Shown: positions 53,600 through 64,000 of the stretch, piece after piece
Position numbering within the stretch: position 1 is the first letter of the stretch
Layout of the letters: every line of letters begins with the position of its first letter
Origin: Tillus elongatus
Taxonomy: Eukaryota; Arthropoda; Insecta; Coleoptera; Cleridae
Direction: 5' to 3'
Assembly (NCBI GenBank): GCA_964006375.1
Contig: OZ023266.1
Span: 13,073,565-13,137,564 of the forward strand
Length of the DNA: 64,000 nucleotides
The notes under the pieces: model-generated
What the model was told of the DNA's origin: nothing
Databases searched by the model: none
What the model saw: the letters and a program-made list of their open reading frames with translations, nothing else
Made by a program: the position numbers and the translations under genes

Positions 53600-54990
53600 T
53601 CTTTTTTTTTTCAACAACACACCACGAGGGCTTACAGCCTAAATACTATCGTACCGTGGGTGTCGACAAGAAGGAAAGAGGCAACTTGTTAATTCTGGAC
53701 TTGAAGGTTTGGAGGTTCGGAGGAGAAGGAAAAACATGCGCCGGCAAGGAATTCCACAACTTGGAAGTCCTGAGGACAAAAGAGCGGGCATAGCAAGATG
53801 TTCTATGTCTGGTGACCTGGACAGTAAAAGGGTGCATTCGCACTGTTCCCCTGGTAGATCTGTTGGGGGCACCAGGTGGAGGAACTATGGAAGAAAGCTC
53901 CTCTGAGCACTGCCCGTGCAGATATCTATAAAAGAGATATAGGTCGCCAACAGCACGTCAGTGGACAAGGGATGTCAGCCTTTGGGTGAGGGTAGGGTCA
54001 CCAATCAGACGTATAGCTCTCTTCTGAATGTCGTCCAGGATAGCGAGTGTAGAACAGGCAGCAGTACTCCAGATGTGGGAGCAGTATTCGAGGTTTGGCC
54101 TTATTTGTGAAGTACATAAGGTATAGAGATTAGGTGGTGAAAAGTATTTGCGAGCCCCGAAGAGGAAACCTAATTTCTTAGCCGCCGCTTTTGCAATTTA
54201 TGTGACATGTTGGTGCCAATTGAGATTTTGATCCAAAGAAATGCCAACAAGTGAAAAGGACTCATTACTTTGAATAAATTGGTTGTTCATTGTGTTGGTT
54301 CTAGTATCTTTTATGAGAAAGAAAGCAAGACTGGGATTTGGTGGGGTTGAATTGTACAAGATTTTTATTTCCCCAGTCTAATATTTTTGGAGATCCACGG
54401 AGAGAGAACCCTCCATGAGTCTGCGATCCTCATCTAATTGGGCCAAAGAGACAGGCTCAGAATATTGTATATTTGAGTGAAGGGTGCTGGCGTCCGCGTA
54501 ACTATGAACTGGGTTAGATGTGCTAGAGAGGAGGTCATTGATGTGGAGAAGAAACAATGTAAGGGCTAAAGCTGAACCTTGAGGAACTACTGCATTAATT
54601 GGATATAGTTTAGAGGAATGGCCATCCACGACAACAGAAATGCTCCGGTTGGAGAGGAAGTTTGCTGTTCAGGTACAGAATTTTGGTGGTTGGCCATAGG
54701 CCGGAAGTTTATTAAGCAGCACTGCGTGCCAGATCTGGTCGAATGCTTTGGATATGTCTAGAGCGACAATCTGGGATTCACCGTGTAGTTTCATAAACTT
54801 GTTCCAAGAATGGACAAAGGAAAGGAGGTCGGCAGTTGACCTGCGCTGACGGAATCCATACTGCCTCTCGTGGATTATACTGTGTTTTTCAAGAAATTTT
54901 AGTGATTTGGTATTTATATACTTTTCCATCACTTTATAGATGACTGAAAAGAGAGAAATATGCCTGTAGTTGCTAGGAAGCGATTTTAAT
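53600..54990 (-). mobile_element. Family J LINE, RT to 3' end
   Basis: Begins (minus strand) at LLKSLPSNYRHISLFSVIYK, then YGFRQRRSTADLLSF, motif A IVALDISKAFDQIWH, NAVVPQGSALALTLFLLHIN (motif B, diverged) and HSYADAST, where the second Asp of YADD is Ala. The C-terminal half ends VTRHRTSCYARSF and STPTVR, and a poly(A) tail appears as the T-run at 53600-53611. It overlaps the 3' limit of the 31385 copy, so together the copies cover the family almost from end to end. Inactive. Confidence 0.85.
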
Positions 54991-55125
54991 AACAATTGTA
55001 ACATAAATGTGAAAAGGTCTTGATCATAATTATATTATAACTTTATAACAATTGTTAAGTATATACGTTTATCGTAGTTCAATGCTCATGCAATCTAATG
55101 AACTTATTAAGTTATCGCGTTATTT
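54991..55125. other. AT-rich junction
   Basis: No feature recognised between the LINE and the Penelope-like element. Confidence 0.3.
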
Positions 55126-55417
55126 CTTCGCAGTCGTTTAACAAAAATGAGATGGACCTCTTAAACAGAGGGTTAAATTTCGGATTGCAATCACAAAAAG
55201 AAGAACTTTTAGATGTCATTGCAGGTATAGATACGGGAATTAAACAATTACCTGAATCTTCAAAAACTTTATTCGTGAAGCATGTAAAAAATAAATCTCT
55301 AAAAATCTGAAAGAAAATAAGTCCACAAAAAAACAAAAATTATAATCAAATGAAAATAGTTAAAGGATTGCGAGAAAAGGATTGTTTTTATATAAAGGCG
55401 GATAAAGGCAATAAAGT

Positions 55418-55429
55418 TGTGATAATGGA
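55418..55429. repeat. 12-bp target duplication, left copy
   Basis: TGTGATAATGGA, repeated exactly at 56322-56333; it lies inside Penelope coding sequence (VVIMD-type context). Confidence 0.85.
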
Positions 55430-55459
55430 AGACTCGATGCATTTTCGCAACAATTAGAA

Positions 55460-55500
55460 CCGTAGACCGGTTTCGCTCTCATTAGAGCTCTTCAGTACGG
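55460..55500 (-). ncRNA. Hammerhead ribozyme, complete motif
   Basis: On the minus strand: CCGTA-CTGAAGA-GCTCTAATGAGAGC-GAA-ACC/GGTC-TACGG. Stem I pairs 5 of 5, stem II 5 of 5 with AATG loop, stem III ACC/GGT with no loop. All core residues are conserved. Confidence 0.85.
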
Positions 55501-55768
55501 CATACTAATTGCAGCAAAAATGCACCAAAAATAATACGGCTATCGTATAGCCAGTCTTAAAATACTCAGTAAGTGGTGGACGTGCCGCCACCTAGTTGCG
55601 GAACCAAGTAGTATGCTGTCACGCCCGCTCCAAATAACACAAAGTGTTAAAAGATAGAGACTGGATACAGCTAACTAACAATTTAGAAAATTGTCAGCCC
55701 TGGCCCATTTCTACCCCAATATAGGGACAAAGTATGTAAGACTAGATGCATTCTCGCAACAATTAGAA

Positions 55769-55806
55769 CCGTAGACCGGTTTCGCTCTCATTAGAGCTCT
55801 TCAGTA
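55769..55806 (-). ncRNA. Hammerhead ribozyme, stem I incomplete
   Basis: Core, stem II and stem III are identical to the 55460 copy, but the sequence upstream of CTGAAGA is cut by the palindrome centre, so only two stem I pairs form. Confidence 0.7.
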
Positions 55807-55807
55807 G

Positions 55808-55832
55808 CCGTACTGAAGAGCTCTAATGAGAA
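55808..55832 (+). ncRNA. Hammerhead ribozyme remnant, 5' half
   Basis: CCGTACTGAAGAGCTCTAAT and GAGA are present, but a deletion of roughly 45 bp removes the GAA core, stem III and the cleavage site. Confidence 0.7.
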
Positions 55833-56076
55833 CATACTTACATACTTTGTCCCTATATTGAGGTATAAATGGGCCAGAGCTGACAATTTTCTAAATTGTT
55901 AGTTAGCTGTATCCAGTCTCTATTTTTTAACACTTTGTGTTATTTGGAGCTGGCGTGACAGCATACTACCTGGTTCCGCAACTAGGTGGCGGCACGTCCA
56001 CCACTTACTGAGTATTTTAAGACTGGCTATACGATAGCCGTATTATTTTTGGTGCATTTTTTCTGAAATTAGTATG

Positions 56077-56117
56077 CCGTACTGAAGAGCTCTAATGAGA
56101 GCGAAACCGGTCTACGG
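56077..56117 (+). ncRNA. Hammerhead ribozyme, complete motif
   Basis: Same 41-nt motif as 55460-55500 in the opposite orientation. The predicted cleavage is after C17 at 56112, between GGTC and TACGG. The two complete copies in this insertion are on opposite strands, so each strand's transcript would carry one complete motif. Confidence 0.85.
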
Positions 56118-56321
56118 TTCTAATTGTTGCGAAAATTCATCGAGTCTTACATACTTTGTCCCTATATTGGGGTAGAAATGGGCCAGGGCTGACAAATTTC
56201 TAAATTGTTAGTTAGCTGTATCCAGTCTCTATTTTTTAACACTTTGTGTTATTTGGAGCGGGAGTGACAGCATACTACTTGGTTCCGCAATTAGGTGGCG
56301 GCACGTCCACCACTTACTGAG

Positions 56322-56333
56322 TGTGATAATGGA
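56322..56333. repeat. 12-bp target duplication, right copy
   Basis: TGTGATAATGGA; see 55418-55429. Confidence 0.85.
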
Positions 56334-56985
56334 CAAAAATGATTTTAAAGAGCGAATGAGTAATGCAATAGAGACAGGGCCGTATAGAAAATTCGATAAA
56401 AATCCGCTACCAAAAATGATTAACGTAGTAAAAAATAGTTTAAACAACAGTCAAAATCTCATAACAAATGATTTAGGAAGACGTTTACAAGTTTCTAATC
56501 CTAAAATTTCCAAAAAATATTGTCTTCCAAAAATTCATAAACCGGAAAAATCAATGAAACCTATTACTTTGGCTCTAGATTCTCCAACATATAATTTGGC
56601 AAAGTGGTTGTCAAACGAGTTTAAAACCCTACCTGTTATACAAAAAAGTTGTTCGGTGCTAAATTCACTTAATTTCATTAATAAAATTCAAGATGTTAAA
56701 TTACTGCAAGGTGAGATGTTGAGATCATTTGACGTGGAGAAATTATTTCCTAACGTATCCACAAAACAAACGTTGGAGTATTTGTTGAAATTGAAGAATA
56801 TAATTGAAGACGTCTGCAAAGAGTATCTAACTCTAACTAGCCTTTGTCTAAAACAAAACATTTTCAAATTTAACAATGAGTTTTTTGAACAAACTAAAGG
56901 CACGGCAATAGTAAATCCATTATCTCCTTTTATTGCAGACCTTTTTATGAGTAGATTTAAAACGGATTTAAGAAATAAAAATTGA
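56323..56985 (+). CDS. Penelope-like reverse transcriptase, N-terminal to palm
   Basis: A 220-codon open frame, continuing the Penelope ORF after the ribozyme array. It shows KNPLPKMINVVKNSLN, KYCLPKIHKPEKSMKPIT (the PKIHK block of Penelope RTs), SPTYNLAKWLS, MLRSFDVEKLFPNV (motif A, catalytic Asp), FFEQTKGTAIVNPLSPFIAD (motif B region) and LFMSRFKTDL. A TGA after RNKN ends it, and the catalytic YVDD lies in the following segment. The first residues come from the duplicated target. Confidence 0.86.
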   Translation: MIMDKNDFKERMSNAIETGPYRKFDKNPLPKMINVVKNSLNNSQNLITNDLGRRLQVSNPKISKKYCLPKIHKPEKSMKPITLALDSPTYNLAKWLSNEFKTLPVIQKSCSVLNSLNFINKIQDVKLLQGEMLRSFDVEKLFPNVSTKQTLEYLLKLKNIIEDVCKEYLTLTSLCLKQNIFKFNNEFFEQTKGTAIVNPLSPFIADLFMSRFKTDLRNKN

Positions 56986-57264
56986 TATTTCCCAAGAGTT
57001 TGGTTTCGTTATGTCGACGATATTTTTGCAGTGTTTGACACAAATATATTCAAGGTTAAAGCATTTACTGAAAAACTAAACAGTCAAATTGATTCAATAA
57101 AATTTACCCACGAAATAGAAATCAACAATAAGCTTCCTTTTCTAGATGTACTAGTTATTAAAAATAAAATGGCTCGCTTGAATTCGATGTCTATAGGAAG
57201 TACACTATTAGTTATATTCCTAACGACTCACATCATACGTTTGAACAAAAACCGGCTACTTTAA
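56986..57264 (+). CDS. Penelope-like RT, YVDD segment
   Basis: After the stop, the same protein continues as VWFRYVDDIFAVFDTN (motif C, YVDD), then AFTEKLNSQIDSIKFTHEIE and NNKLPFLDVLVIK, the region that follows the palm in Penelope RTs. Frameshifts after about 57190 end the readable part. Confidence 0.82.
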   Translation, partial: YFPRVWFRYVDDIFAVFDTNIFKVKAFTEKLNSQIDSIKFTHEIEINNKLPFLDVLVIKNKMARLNSMSIGSTLLVIFLTTHIIRLNKNRLL

Positions 57265-57459
57265 ATTTCTTGGTAAACAGACCGATAAATTTTCTGTTAG
57301 GTAAAAGTAGATTTAATATAGAATTAAAGTACATAAAAAAACGTTGCGAGATATAACTGTTATTCGGATGGTTTAATGGACAAATTGGTTAACAAACACA
57401 GAACAAAGAAAATGAGCCACATGTCGGGTATTTATGAGATAAGTTGCAAATATTGTTTT

Positions 57460-58110
57460 TTTAATATTTCAACAACACACCACGAGGGCTTACAGCATAA
57501 ATACTATCGTACAGTGGGTGTCGACAGGGAGTAAAGAGGCAACTTGGTAATTCTGTACTTGAAGGTTTGGAGGTTCGGAGGAGAAGGAGAAACATGTGCC
57601 GGCAAGGAATTCCACAACTTGGAAGTCCTCGGGACAAAAGAGCGGGCATAGCAAAATGTTCAATGTGCGGTGACCTGGACAGTAAAAGGGGGCATTCGCT
57701 CTGTTCTCCTGGTAGATCTGTTGGGGGCAGCAGGTGGAGGAACTATGGAAGAAAGCTCCTCTGAGCAGTGTCCGTACAGATATCTATAAAAGAGAGAGAG
57801 AGAAAGAAAGGTCACCAATGGCACGTCGGTGGGCAAGAGATGGCAGCCTTTTGTGAGGGTAGGCTCACCGAGGAGACGTATAGCTCTCTTCTAAATTGAG
57901 TCCAGGCTAGCGAGTGCAGAAGCGGCAGCGGCACCCCAGATCTGGGAGCAGTACTCGAGGGTTGGCCTTATTTGTAAAGCATATTAGGTATAGAGATTAG
58001 CTGGTTAAAAGTATTTCCGAGCCCGGAAGAGGAAACCTAATTTCTTGGCGGCCGCTTCTGAAATTAATGTGGCATGTTGGTGCCAACAAGTGAAAAGGAC
58101 TCAGTAATGA
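57460..58110 (-). mobile_element. Family J LINE tail inserted in the Penelope element
   Basis: The same C-terminal RT and 3' region as at 20385 and 53612. It lies between the SCKYC and NLKYVGQTK halves of the Penelope GIY-YIG domain. A small deletion removes sequence between two TGCCAA occurrences near 58080. Confidence 0.82.
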
Positions 58111-58289
58111 CTTGTAATCTTAAATACGTGGGTCAAACCAAGAGAAACATAGCCACCAGATTTCGTGAACACTTACGATATGGTACGGTAGACAGAACAT
58201 GTGTGGCACAACATATATGGGATAATAATCACCACATTGACAAGAAAAATTTAAAACTTGTCAAAAATGTTAGAAATTATTGTCAATAA
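58105..58289 (+). CDS. Penelope-like GIY-YIG endonuclease, C-terminal part
   Basis: Reads NLKYVGQTKRNIATRFREHL, then GTVDRTCVAQHIWDNNHHID and KKNLKLV. The YVGQT, catalytic Arg (ATRFREH) and the H...DNNHHID block are retained. The N-terminal GIYEISCKYC is at 57429-57450, on the other side of the LINE insertion. The nuclease nicks DNA to prime Penelope reverse transcription. Confidence 0.82.
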
Positions 58290-58365
58290 CTCGGCCGGTC
58301 TATACAGATACTAGGCTCCACGTTTATCTCTCGACTTAAAAATCCCCTTTCGTTTCCTTTGTATC

Positions 58366-58437
58366 TAAGAAGTCAACATAAATACTTGTTTTTACGTTGA
58401 ATAAGAAATCAATATAAAAACTTGTTTTTATGTAGAA
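58366..58437 (+). repeat. 36-bp tandem repeat downstream of Penelope ORF
   Basis: Two adjacent versions of AAGAARTCAAYATAAA.ACTTGTTTTTAYGTWGAAT. Confidence 0.65.
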
Positions 58438-58439
58438 TT

Positions 58440-59780
58440 TTAGTTGGAATATTTATCCTTTGTTAAAGTTAACATTGTAAGGAAAACAGTCGTTTTGTTT
58501 TTTTAAAAGATGGGCTGTTGTTATTGATCTGTTCGCCAGATGTGCTTGTCGGCGCTCGTCACGGGCTCCAATATTTACATAGTAAAACTTTTAGATCAAA
58601 AAGAGCTTCCTTAAATATCTCGGTACCTTTCATTTTAAGCCCATTATACTTAAATTAGATAAAAGCTCATAAATTTGTCAACCAGATTGTGGTGTAGAGG
58701 GACTTTCGGTAAATACAAACTGAGAAAGTTTTTATGGAATCCTCATTCAAAGAGTGCTGTTGTTTACCTAATATAAAAACAATTTTAGCCGTTAAGGGTT
58801 TGAATTATTCATCTTGTGATGACGCTAATCTTGTTAACGAATTGTTCGTCATGTTTTCAAAATGCACTGTGGTAAATTGGTTTCTCAAATGTGTACTTAT
58901 CACTGCTCATCACATGTTCCAATCTTCACTTAGTATTTTATTATTATTATTGTTATTGTTACCTTTATTGCTTAAAATTATACAACATGTTTATTCAATA
59001 AGTCTAAGACTTGTGGTGAATATTAACATAATTTTATACATAGTTGCATCCAAAACTGCTTGACAACACTCCAAATTCAACAACCTAAAAATTTTGACAT
59101 TCCAAATAATTTATTTTCTCTTCCATTTCGTTCTTCTAATGTTTCACCTGATACCTCCATTTACAATTAATACTAATCACTCCATAATGCTTTTCCAACT
59201 GAAAACCTTTCTCAACTACCCATATTTTTGCCGAAATTGTAAATTTTGTACGAGACTAAAAATGACATTTTAATTTGACATTTATCAATCCCCCATTTAT
59301 AGAATTTCCTTGAATGGTATTCCTTACACCAAGTATTGTCGTATAAGCCAGTTTTATCTCTCTAAAACTTTGTCTATTACCTTCGCCATTGCGATATTTA
59401 AGACGATTCTCCAGCCACTTCCTGCATTTCAGTTGCAGCATGATGTAAAACAATTCTCGCAACCGGAAAACCCGGATAATCCTTACGCTACTTTGGAACT
59501 ATATAAATCGAGTTTCGAAGTTAGACTGCCGTGCTATTGGTTTTATAATGTTGGTTTTATTGCACAAGTGTAAATTAAATGAACGCGAGTTTGTTGTACT
59601 AGTTTGAGTGAAGTTGCTGAACTCGTTCATCATGTTATTCGTCATGTTCTAGCCGGGGAAACCAATCCGTTTCTACTATCCTTCCTTTTTCCTCTGGTCT
59701 ATTCAGAACTACTTAATTAGCCGCAGCGGCAGATTGAGTACTTGTTTTAATGCACTTTGTATGCCAGCAGAGGATTTTCT
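58440..59780. other. Unassigned, with Penelope-associated 3' module
   Basis: 58815-58935 (TGATGACGCTAATCTTGTTA...TCTTCACTTAGT) matches the module at 9895-10030. The rest, including ORFs at 58734-59063 and 59310-59573, is unrecognised. Confidence 0.4.
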
Positions 59781-61060
59781 CCGCTGGCTGTATTTTAATT
59801 TATCGCTTTTCAAACAGCTTTTATATGGAATATTTATCATGAAACAGCTAATATGGTTTTCTGCAACGTTTATATAGGACTAATTACATTAAAAATTTCC
59901 CAAACAATTATCGAACGCAAGAATTATTTTGCAGGTTATTTTTTATTTTCCTACGTACGTACGTTGTCTTAATATAGCACTTACTTCTCGCTCTTATGAT
60001 GCATGCCCATTAACCGCGTTATCATTTCGAATTTACGACACTAGCCGCAAACCGTACTCGTGCCTTGATAATACCACCTCACGTTCGACTTTTCCTTCGC
60101 TGATTAAGATTTGGAGTAATTTAAAACTGTAACGAAATAACCGTTTAGTTTTAATTTTACTTTCCAGAAACATTAATTTTGTTATAATTATTGATTTTGG
60201 AATCCCATATGTAAATTTATTTGTTAATTTTTTCGTAATGATTGTGCCAGTATTGAGTGTAAATAACATCCGGCGTTTTAGCTACTTAACTTATTTACTT
60301 AACTTACTTGAGAGCTTCGCTCTTTTCTTAACCGAAGTGACAACTGTTGAAGACAGCCCTTAAACCGAGACAACTTGATAACCCCATCCAAGAAAGCCAT
60401 TCGTCTGGCATACCGTTTTACCTCATGACTCAGTAGTATCCAATTTCTTCACTGAGGGTTTATCTGGTCTAGGTCGCCACCCAGAAGAAACTTAGTAAGG
60501 ATAATTGATCGAAAGACAAGCCTCCCTAGGAAAGAGCTGACTCCTTCAGTAATCATAACACTGGCGCCCGAGGTTAGCATTTTCACCTTGACCATTTAGT
60601 TAAATAGTTGAAATGAATTAGATCGCATCGTAAGCTCAAGTCCGCTAACCGTACGACCATTTAGGTTAGGTGAGCTTCAATTGTAAGTTACCTATCAGTT
60701 CATTCACTGCGACTTTATGTTTATTGCGACAAACCCCTATTTTTGTTATATTTTACCCATCAAATCCAGCTTCTTGCAGAAGTCGATATTTTTGAGTGTG
60801 AAAGTTGATTTGACAGCATCCCCTCGGATGTTTTGCCATTTAACTCATACGGCTTGCCCGTTTCAAAGCTCATAGAGATAAAAATGTGTGCCAGTGTTTC
60901 ACTCATTTTGGAATCATATGGAGTTTAGCTTCCGAACAGCATAAAATTAGGCCGTTTACCTGTTTCTAAGGTCTCAGGTCTCAACCTCAACAAGTGAGAA
61001 TAATTTTTAAAAAGCTCCCAGTGACATGAATGGAGTTAGTAAAAAATACAAGGTGTTTTA
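59781..61060. other. Unassigned; possible LTR/primer-binding-site remnant
   Basis: A perfect GAGAGC-TTC-GCTCTT hairpin is at about 60309-60323. TGGCGCCCGAGG at 60564-60575 resembles a retroviral-type primer binding site (complement of a tRNA 3' end ending GGCGCCA). No gag/pol coding follows, so this is weak. Confidence 0.3.
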
Positions 61061-61812
<752 letters not shown>

Positions 61813-61862
61813 TTGTTTGTGCCCGTATAATTATGAGGACAAACCACATGCATGGACGTGAC

Positions 61863-62147
61863 TTGTCGGGTCTTCCCAAATTGTCGGGCCATACACGCGT
61901 CCCGACAATTTAGAGACGTGGTTTTTCGGATTCTCCACCTCTTAAATAGTATAAATAACTAATTTTCTGACGATGTCCTGATATACATACTATCTGCATG
62001 TGTGTATTTTTGAGTTCGTGTTACTAAAACTGTCGGGCCCTATAAAAGTGACTGATAAAAGCGACCTCCGTGGTCAATTTTTGAAACAGACGTAATTGTG
62101 TGTAAGGCCCGACAACTGTTTGGTAAAATTTGTGTAAGTCCCGATAA
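61863..62147. repeat. Cluster of TTGTCGGG / CCCGACAA motifs
   Basis: Six occurrences in both orientations: 61863, 61881, 61901 (inverse), 62031 (as TGTCGGG), 62108 (inverse) and 62140 (inverse, one mismatch). AATTGTCGGG and CCCGACAATT form a perfect 10-bp inverted pair around 12 nt (61879-61910). TGTCGGGCC and GGCCCGACA pair across 66 nt. Confidence 0.7.
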
Positions 62148-62498
62148 ATATATATATATATATTTTTTTTTACCTCGTGCAGGTAGTAAATGATCTGTTT
62201 TCAAGTGACATGTCCCTGGTTTTATAAATAGCGTCTTTGTTGTTATTTTTTACTGCATCATCTGCAAGGGTTGTTGACGGGGAATAACGGTACATCATTT
62301 TTCCTTGGGCCCTAAAGCAGATAGCGGTGGGTTTTATGTAGTATGTTATATTTCAAAGAATATTGAGATATTGTTAAATTTATTTATTAGGGAAATTTCA
62401 TAGAAAACATTTACTCTATTCTTCAAACGAAACAGAACTCATATTTGGGATGGAAACATTAGTTTATATATTATTTTACATACACATATTTATGTACG

Positions 62499-62559
<61 letters not shown>

Positions 62560-63009
62560 TTATAGGGTTAGTATAGGATGGATTTGTATTTACAGAAATA
62601 TTCCTTATTCAAAAAAAAAAAAACTTAAAAGCTTTTCGACATATTTTTTGCTACAAAGTGACGATCTTCAATTTATCATAGCGTAAACAATTTCGTTGCT
62701 ATGGCAACTAAATCTTTCTTTTTAAATAGCAAGATATGATTTTTTCGCGATTTCGGAAATAGCGTCTAGTTCTTGATACGCCACTATAAAAATGTAATTA
62801 GGTTCAATTAGAAAAAAATGGAGAAAAAACTAATGTAATTATGCAGATGATCGCAAAAAATGTTTTTTTAACAGAAGCACGCTTAAAACCAACCCTGTAC
62901 GCATAAGCAACATAACAAATGCTGTAAAATCACTCACTGCAGATGATAGGCAAACTAGCTTTAATTATTAACTTTAATTCTAAAAGAGACTGATAAAACA
63001 AAACTAAAA
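62148..63009. other. AT-rich sequence with a (TA)n tract
   Basis: (TA)n lies at 62502-62558, and a short TA run near 62148-62162. No gene was recognised. Confidence 0.4.
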
Positions 63010-63029
63010 TAAAACAGCAATAATATTTG

Positions 63030-64000
63030 TCAACTTACTCAATGTTCAAAATGCTGTCCATTATCAATACATAATTGAACTCGCGTTTCAAAGAAATTTA
63101 TTAAACTAATTAACCTGGAATACACAATCCATCTTGTTTGGCCAACAATTATAGCTTTCAGGTCTTCCAGATTTAATGGTCTGTCTCTGTAGAGAACATT
63201 CCTCAAGTGACCCTAAGAAAACAACCACATGGCGTCAAGTCAAGAGGGCGAGCAGTTCATTTAAGTGCATCACAGCGCCTGATTCAATTTTCTCTAAAAA
63301 CTTCATCCAATTTTGCCACACGCGTCTGCCAAAATGATTGTGAGCTCCATATTTATCAAACCAAACTTCATTGACTGGGCTCACTGCAACCACTGTGGTA
63401 TAATTTCTTCTCTTAAAAAAATTTAATACTTTTCAGATGTTAGATTTCCCTCAATAAATAACCGCCCAATATTACTACTGTCTAGTATACCCGTCCATAC
63501 ATAATTTTTTTGTGGTCGTTGGGTTTGAGCCTCCAGCATCCAATGTGGATTCTGCTGAGACCAATAACGATAATTTCTACTAAGTCCGGCTTCTCATTAA
63601 ATTTGCCATAATATAACAAAATTCAACACGCCTCTAAAAATCGCCAACTACAAGTTCCTGTACTAGCTGTACTTTATATGGGTGAAATTCTTTCTTTTCC
63701 TTTTTAGCAAAGTTACCACAGATTTTTCTGAAAGGCTGTGTAATGTAGTAACTTAATTTGTAGACACATGGTGGGTTTAATAAAGAGACAACAATATATC
63801 TAATGCGTTATTACCAGCTACAGCCGTTTTTGGTCTTCCTATTCTTGGCTTATCATCGACACTACCAGTTTCGTTAATTTTTTTCAGTGTTCTGGAAACA
63901 TACACTTCATTAATTTGTGGCCAGACTCATGAAAAAACATGCACATTTCTTTACAAAGCTTCCTGTCACCGTAGCCCAACATCACTAATATATCAATTCT
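63030..64000 (-). pseudogene. Second Tc1/mariner-superfamily transposase, cut by window end
   Basis: Minus-strand reading from the window edge gives fragments of the same transposase type as at 11934-13006: FHPYKVQLVQELVVGDF, RRVEFC, then the KLCMDGYT and PVNEVWFDKYGAHNHFGRRV pieces (second catalytic region degraded), NWMKFLEKIE, LNELLALLT (the WPPRSPDLTPLDF region is hardly recognisable), RHVVVFLGSL, and at the end TRWIVYSRLINFFETRVQLC and IDNGQHFEH. Many stops and frameshifts. It is more diverged from the first copy than a recent duplicate would be, so it is a separate family member. Confidence 0.75.

Larger units (their letters stand above)
55430..56321. mobile_element. Inverted array of hammerhead-ribozyme units
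   Basis: The 892-bp insertion is a large imperfect palindrome. The left part (55430-55806) holds about 1.2 units in minus orientation, and the right part (55807-56321) about 1.6 units in plus orientation, meeting at TTCAGTA/GCCGTACTGAA. Units are about 310 bp and contain a hammerhead motif, CCCTATATTG, ATGGGCCAG, CTAAATTGTTAGTTAGCTGT, GTGACAGCATACTAC, GGCGGCACGTCCACCACTTA and ACTGGCTATACGATAGCC. There is no ORF. A 12-bp target duplication shows it arrived as one unit or built up after one insertion. Confidence 0.85.
55126..58300 (+). mobile_element. Penelope-like retroelement with two nested insertions
   Basis: The coding order is N-terminal region (55126-55429: FNKNEMDLLNRGLNFG, then after a stop GLREKDCFYIKADKGNKVVI), RT fingers and palm (56334-57300), and C-terminal GIY-YIG endonuclease (57400-57445 joined to 58110-58290). 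It is interrupted by a hammerhead-ribozyme array (55430-56321, flanked by a 12-bp duplication) and by a family J LINE tail (about 57460-58110). Penelope-like elements combine an RT related to telomerase with a GIY-YIG nuclease. A stop before the YVDD block and others make this copy inactive. Confidence 0.87.

Noticed and set aside
60564..60575. LTR retrotransposon primer binding site
   Set aside because: TGGCGCCCGAGG alone is not enough; no paired LTR, polypurine tract or gag/pol coding was seen, so only a weak note is kept.

Overview
The window looks like a stretch of heterochromatin-like or intergenic chromosome from an arthropod, most probably an insect. The evidence is the mix of AT-rich DNA, very long (TA)n tracts, several non-LTR retrotransposon clades, Penelope-like elements, mariner/Tc1 relatives and THAP-bearing P-like transposons, plus a 5S rRNA copy and an animal-type histone H2B copy. 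I cannot name the species. I found no intact host protein gene with convincing exon structure. Almost every coding signal belongs to a mobile element, and nearly all are broken or truncated.

Layout. 1-7 kb: a 5S rRNA-like copy, a first copy of a TA-centred repeat (called family X here), a GC-richer block of unknown origin, a degraded Jockey-type LINE, a cleanly inserted 5'-truncated I-group LINE with RNase H and a 14-bp target duplication, and an RTE-type RT fragment. 7-10 kb: a Penelope GIY-YIG fragment, a histone H2B pseudogene between two TA tracts, and a mariner relic. 11.5-13.4 kb: a Tc1/mariner-superfamily element with inverted repeats of nearly 300 bp. 14-18 kb: a LINE inserted inside the TA tract of an X copy. 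18-31 kb: X copies and modules in both orientations, opposed Penelope RT fragments, an old diverged 0.5-kb duplication, a 7-bp minisatellite and tRNA-like SINE pieces. 31-38 kb: two inverted copies of a second Jockey-type LINE, with a mariner split by a GC-rich MITE between them. 38-39 kb: a two-unit 459-bp tandem repeat. 39.5-46.5 kb: two P-element-like transposons carrying THAP sequence, the first filled with nested X copies. 48-53 kb: a hammerhead-ribozyme repeat and a long LINE with an intact endonuclease ORF. 53.6-58.3 kb: a Penelope-like element interrupted by an inverted array of hammerhead-ribozyme units (12-bp target duplication) and by a LINE tail. 58-64 kb: mostly unassigned AT-rich DNA, a cluster of TTGTCGGG motifs and a second Tc1/mariner-superfamily transposase running off the end.

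The parts that repay attention are: (1) 41-nt motifs with every conserved hammerhead core residue and a self-complementary stem III, in direct and inverted arrangement inside a Penelope-like element; (2) the modular X family, whose limits are revealed by one nested insertion and which resembles Helentron-associated DINE/HINE elements; (3) P-like elements recognised from THAP sequence, inverted ends and a 7-8 bp target duplication. Element boundaries were read by eye, so most are uncertain by a few to tens of bases.
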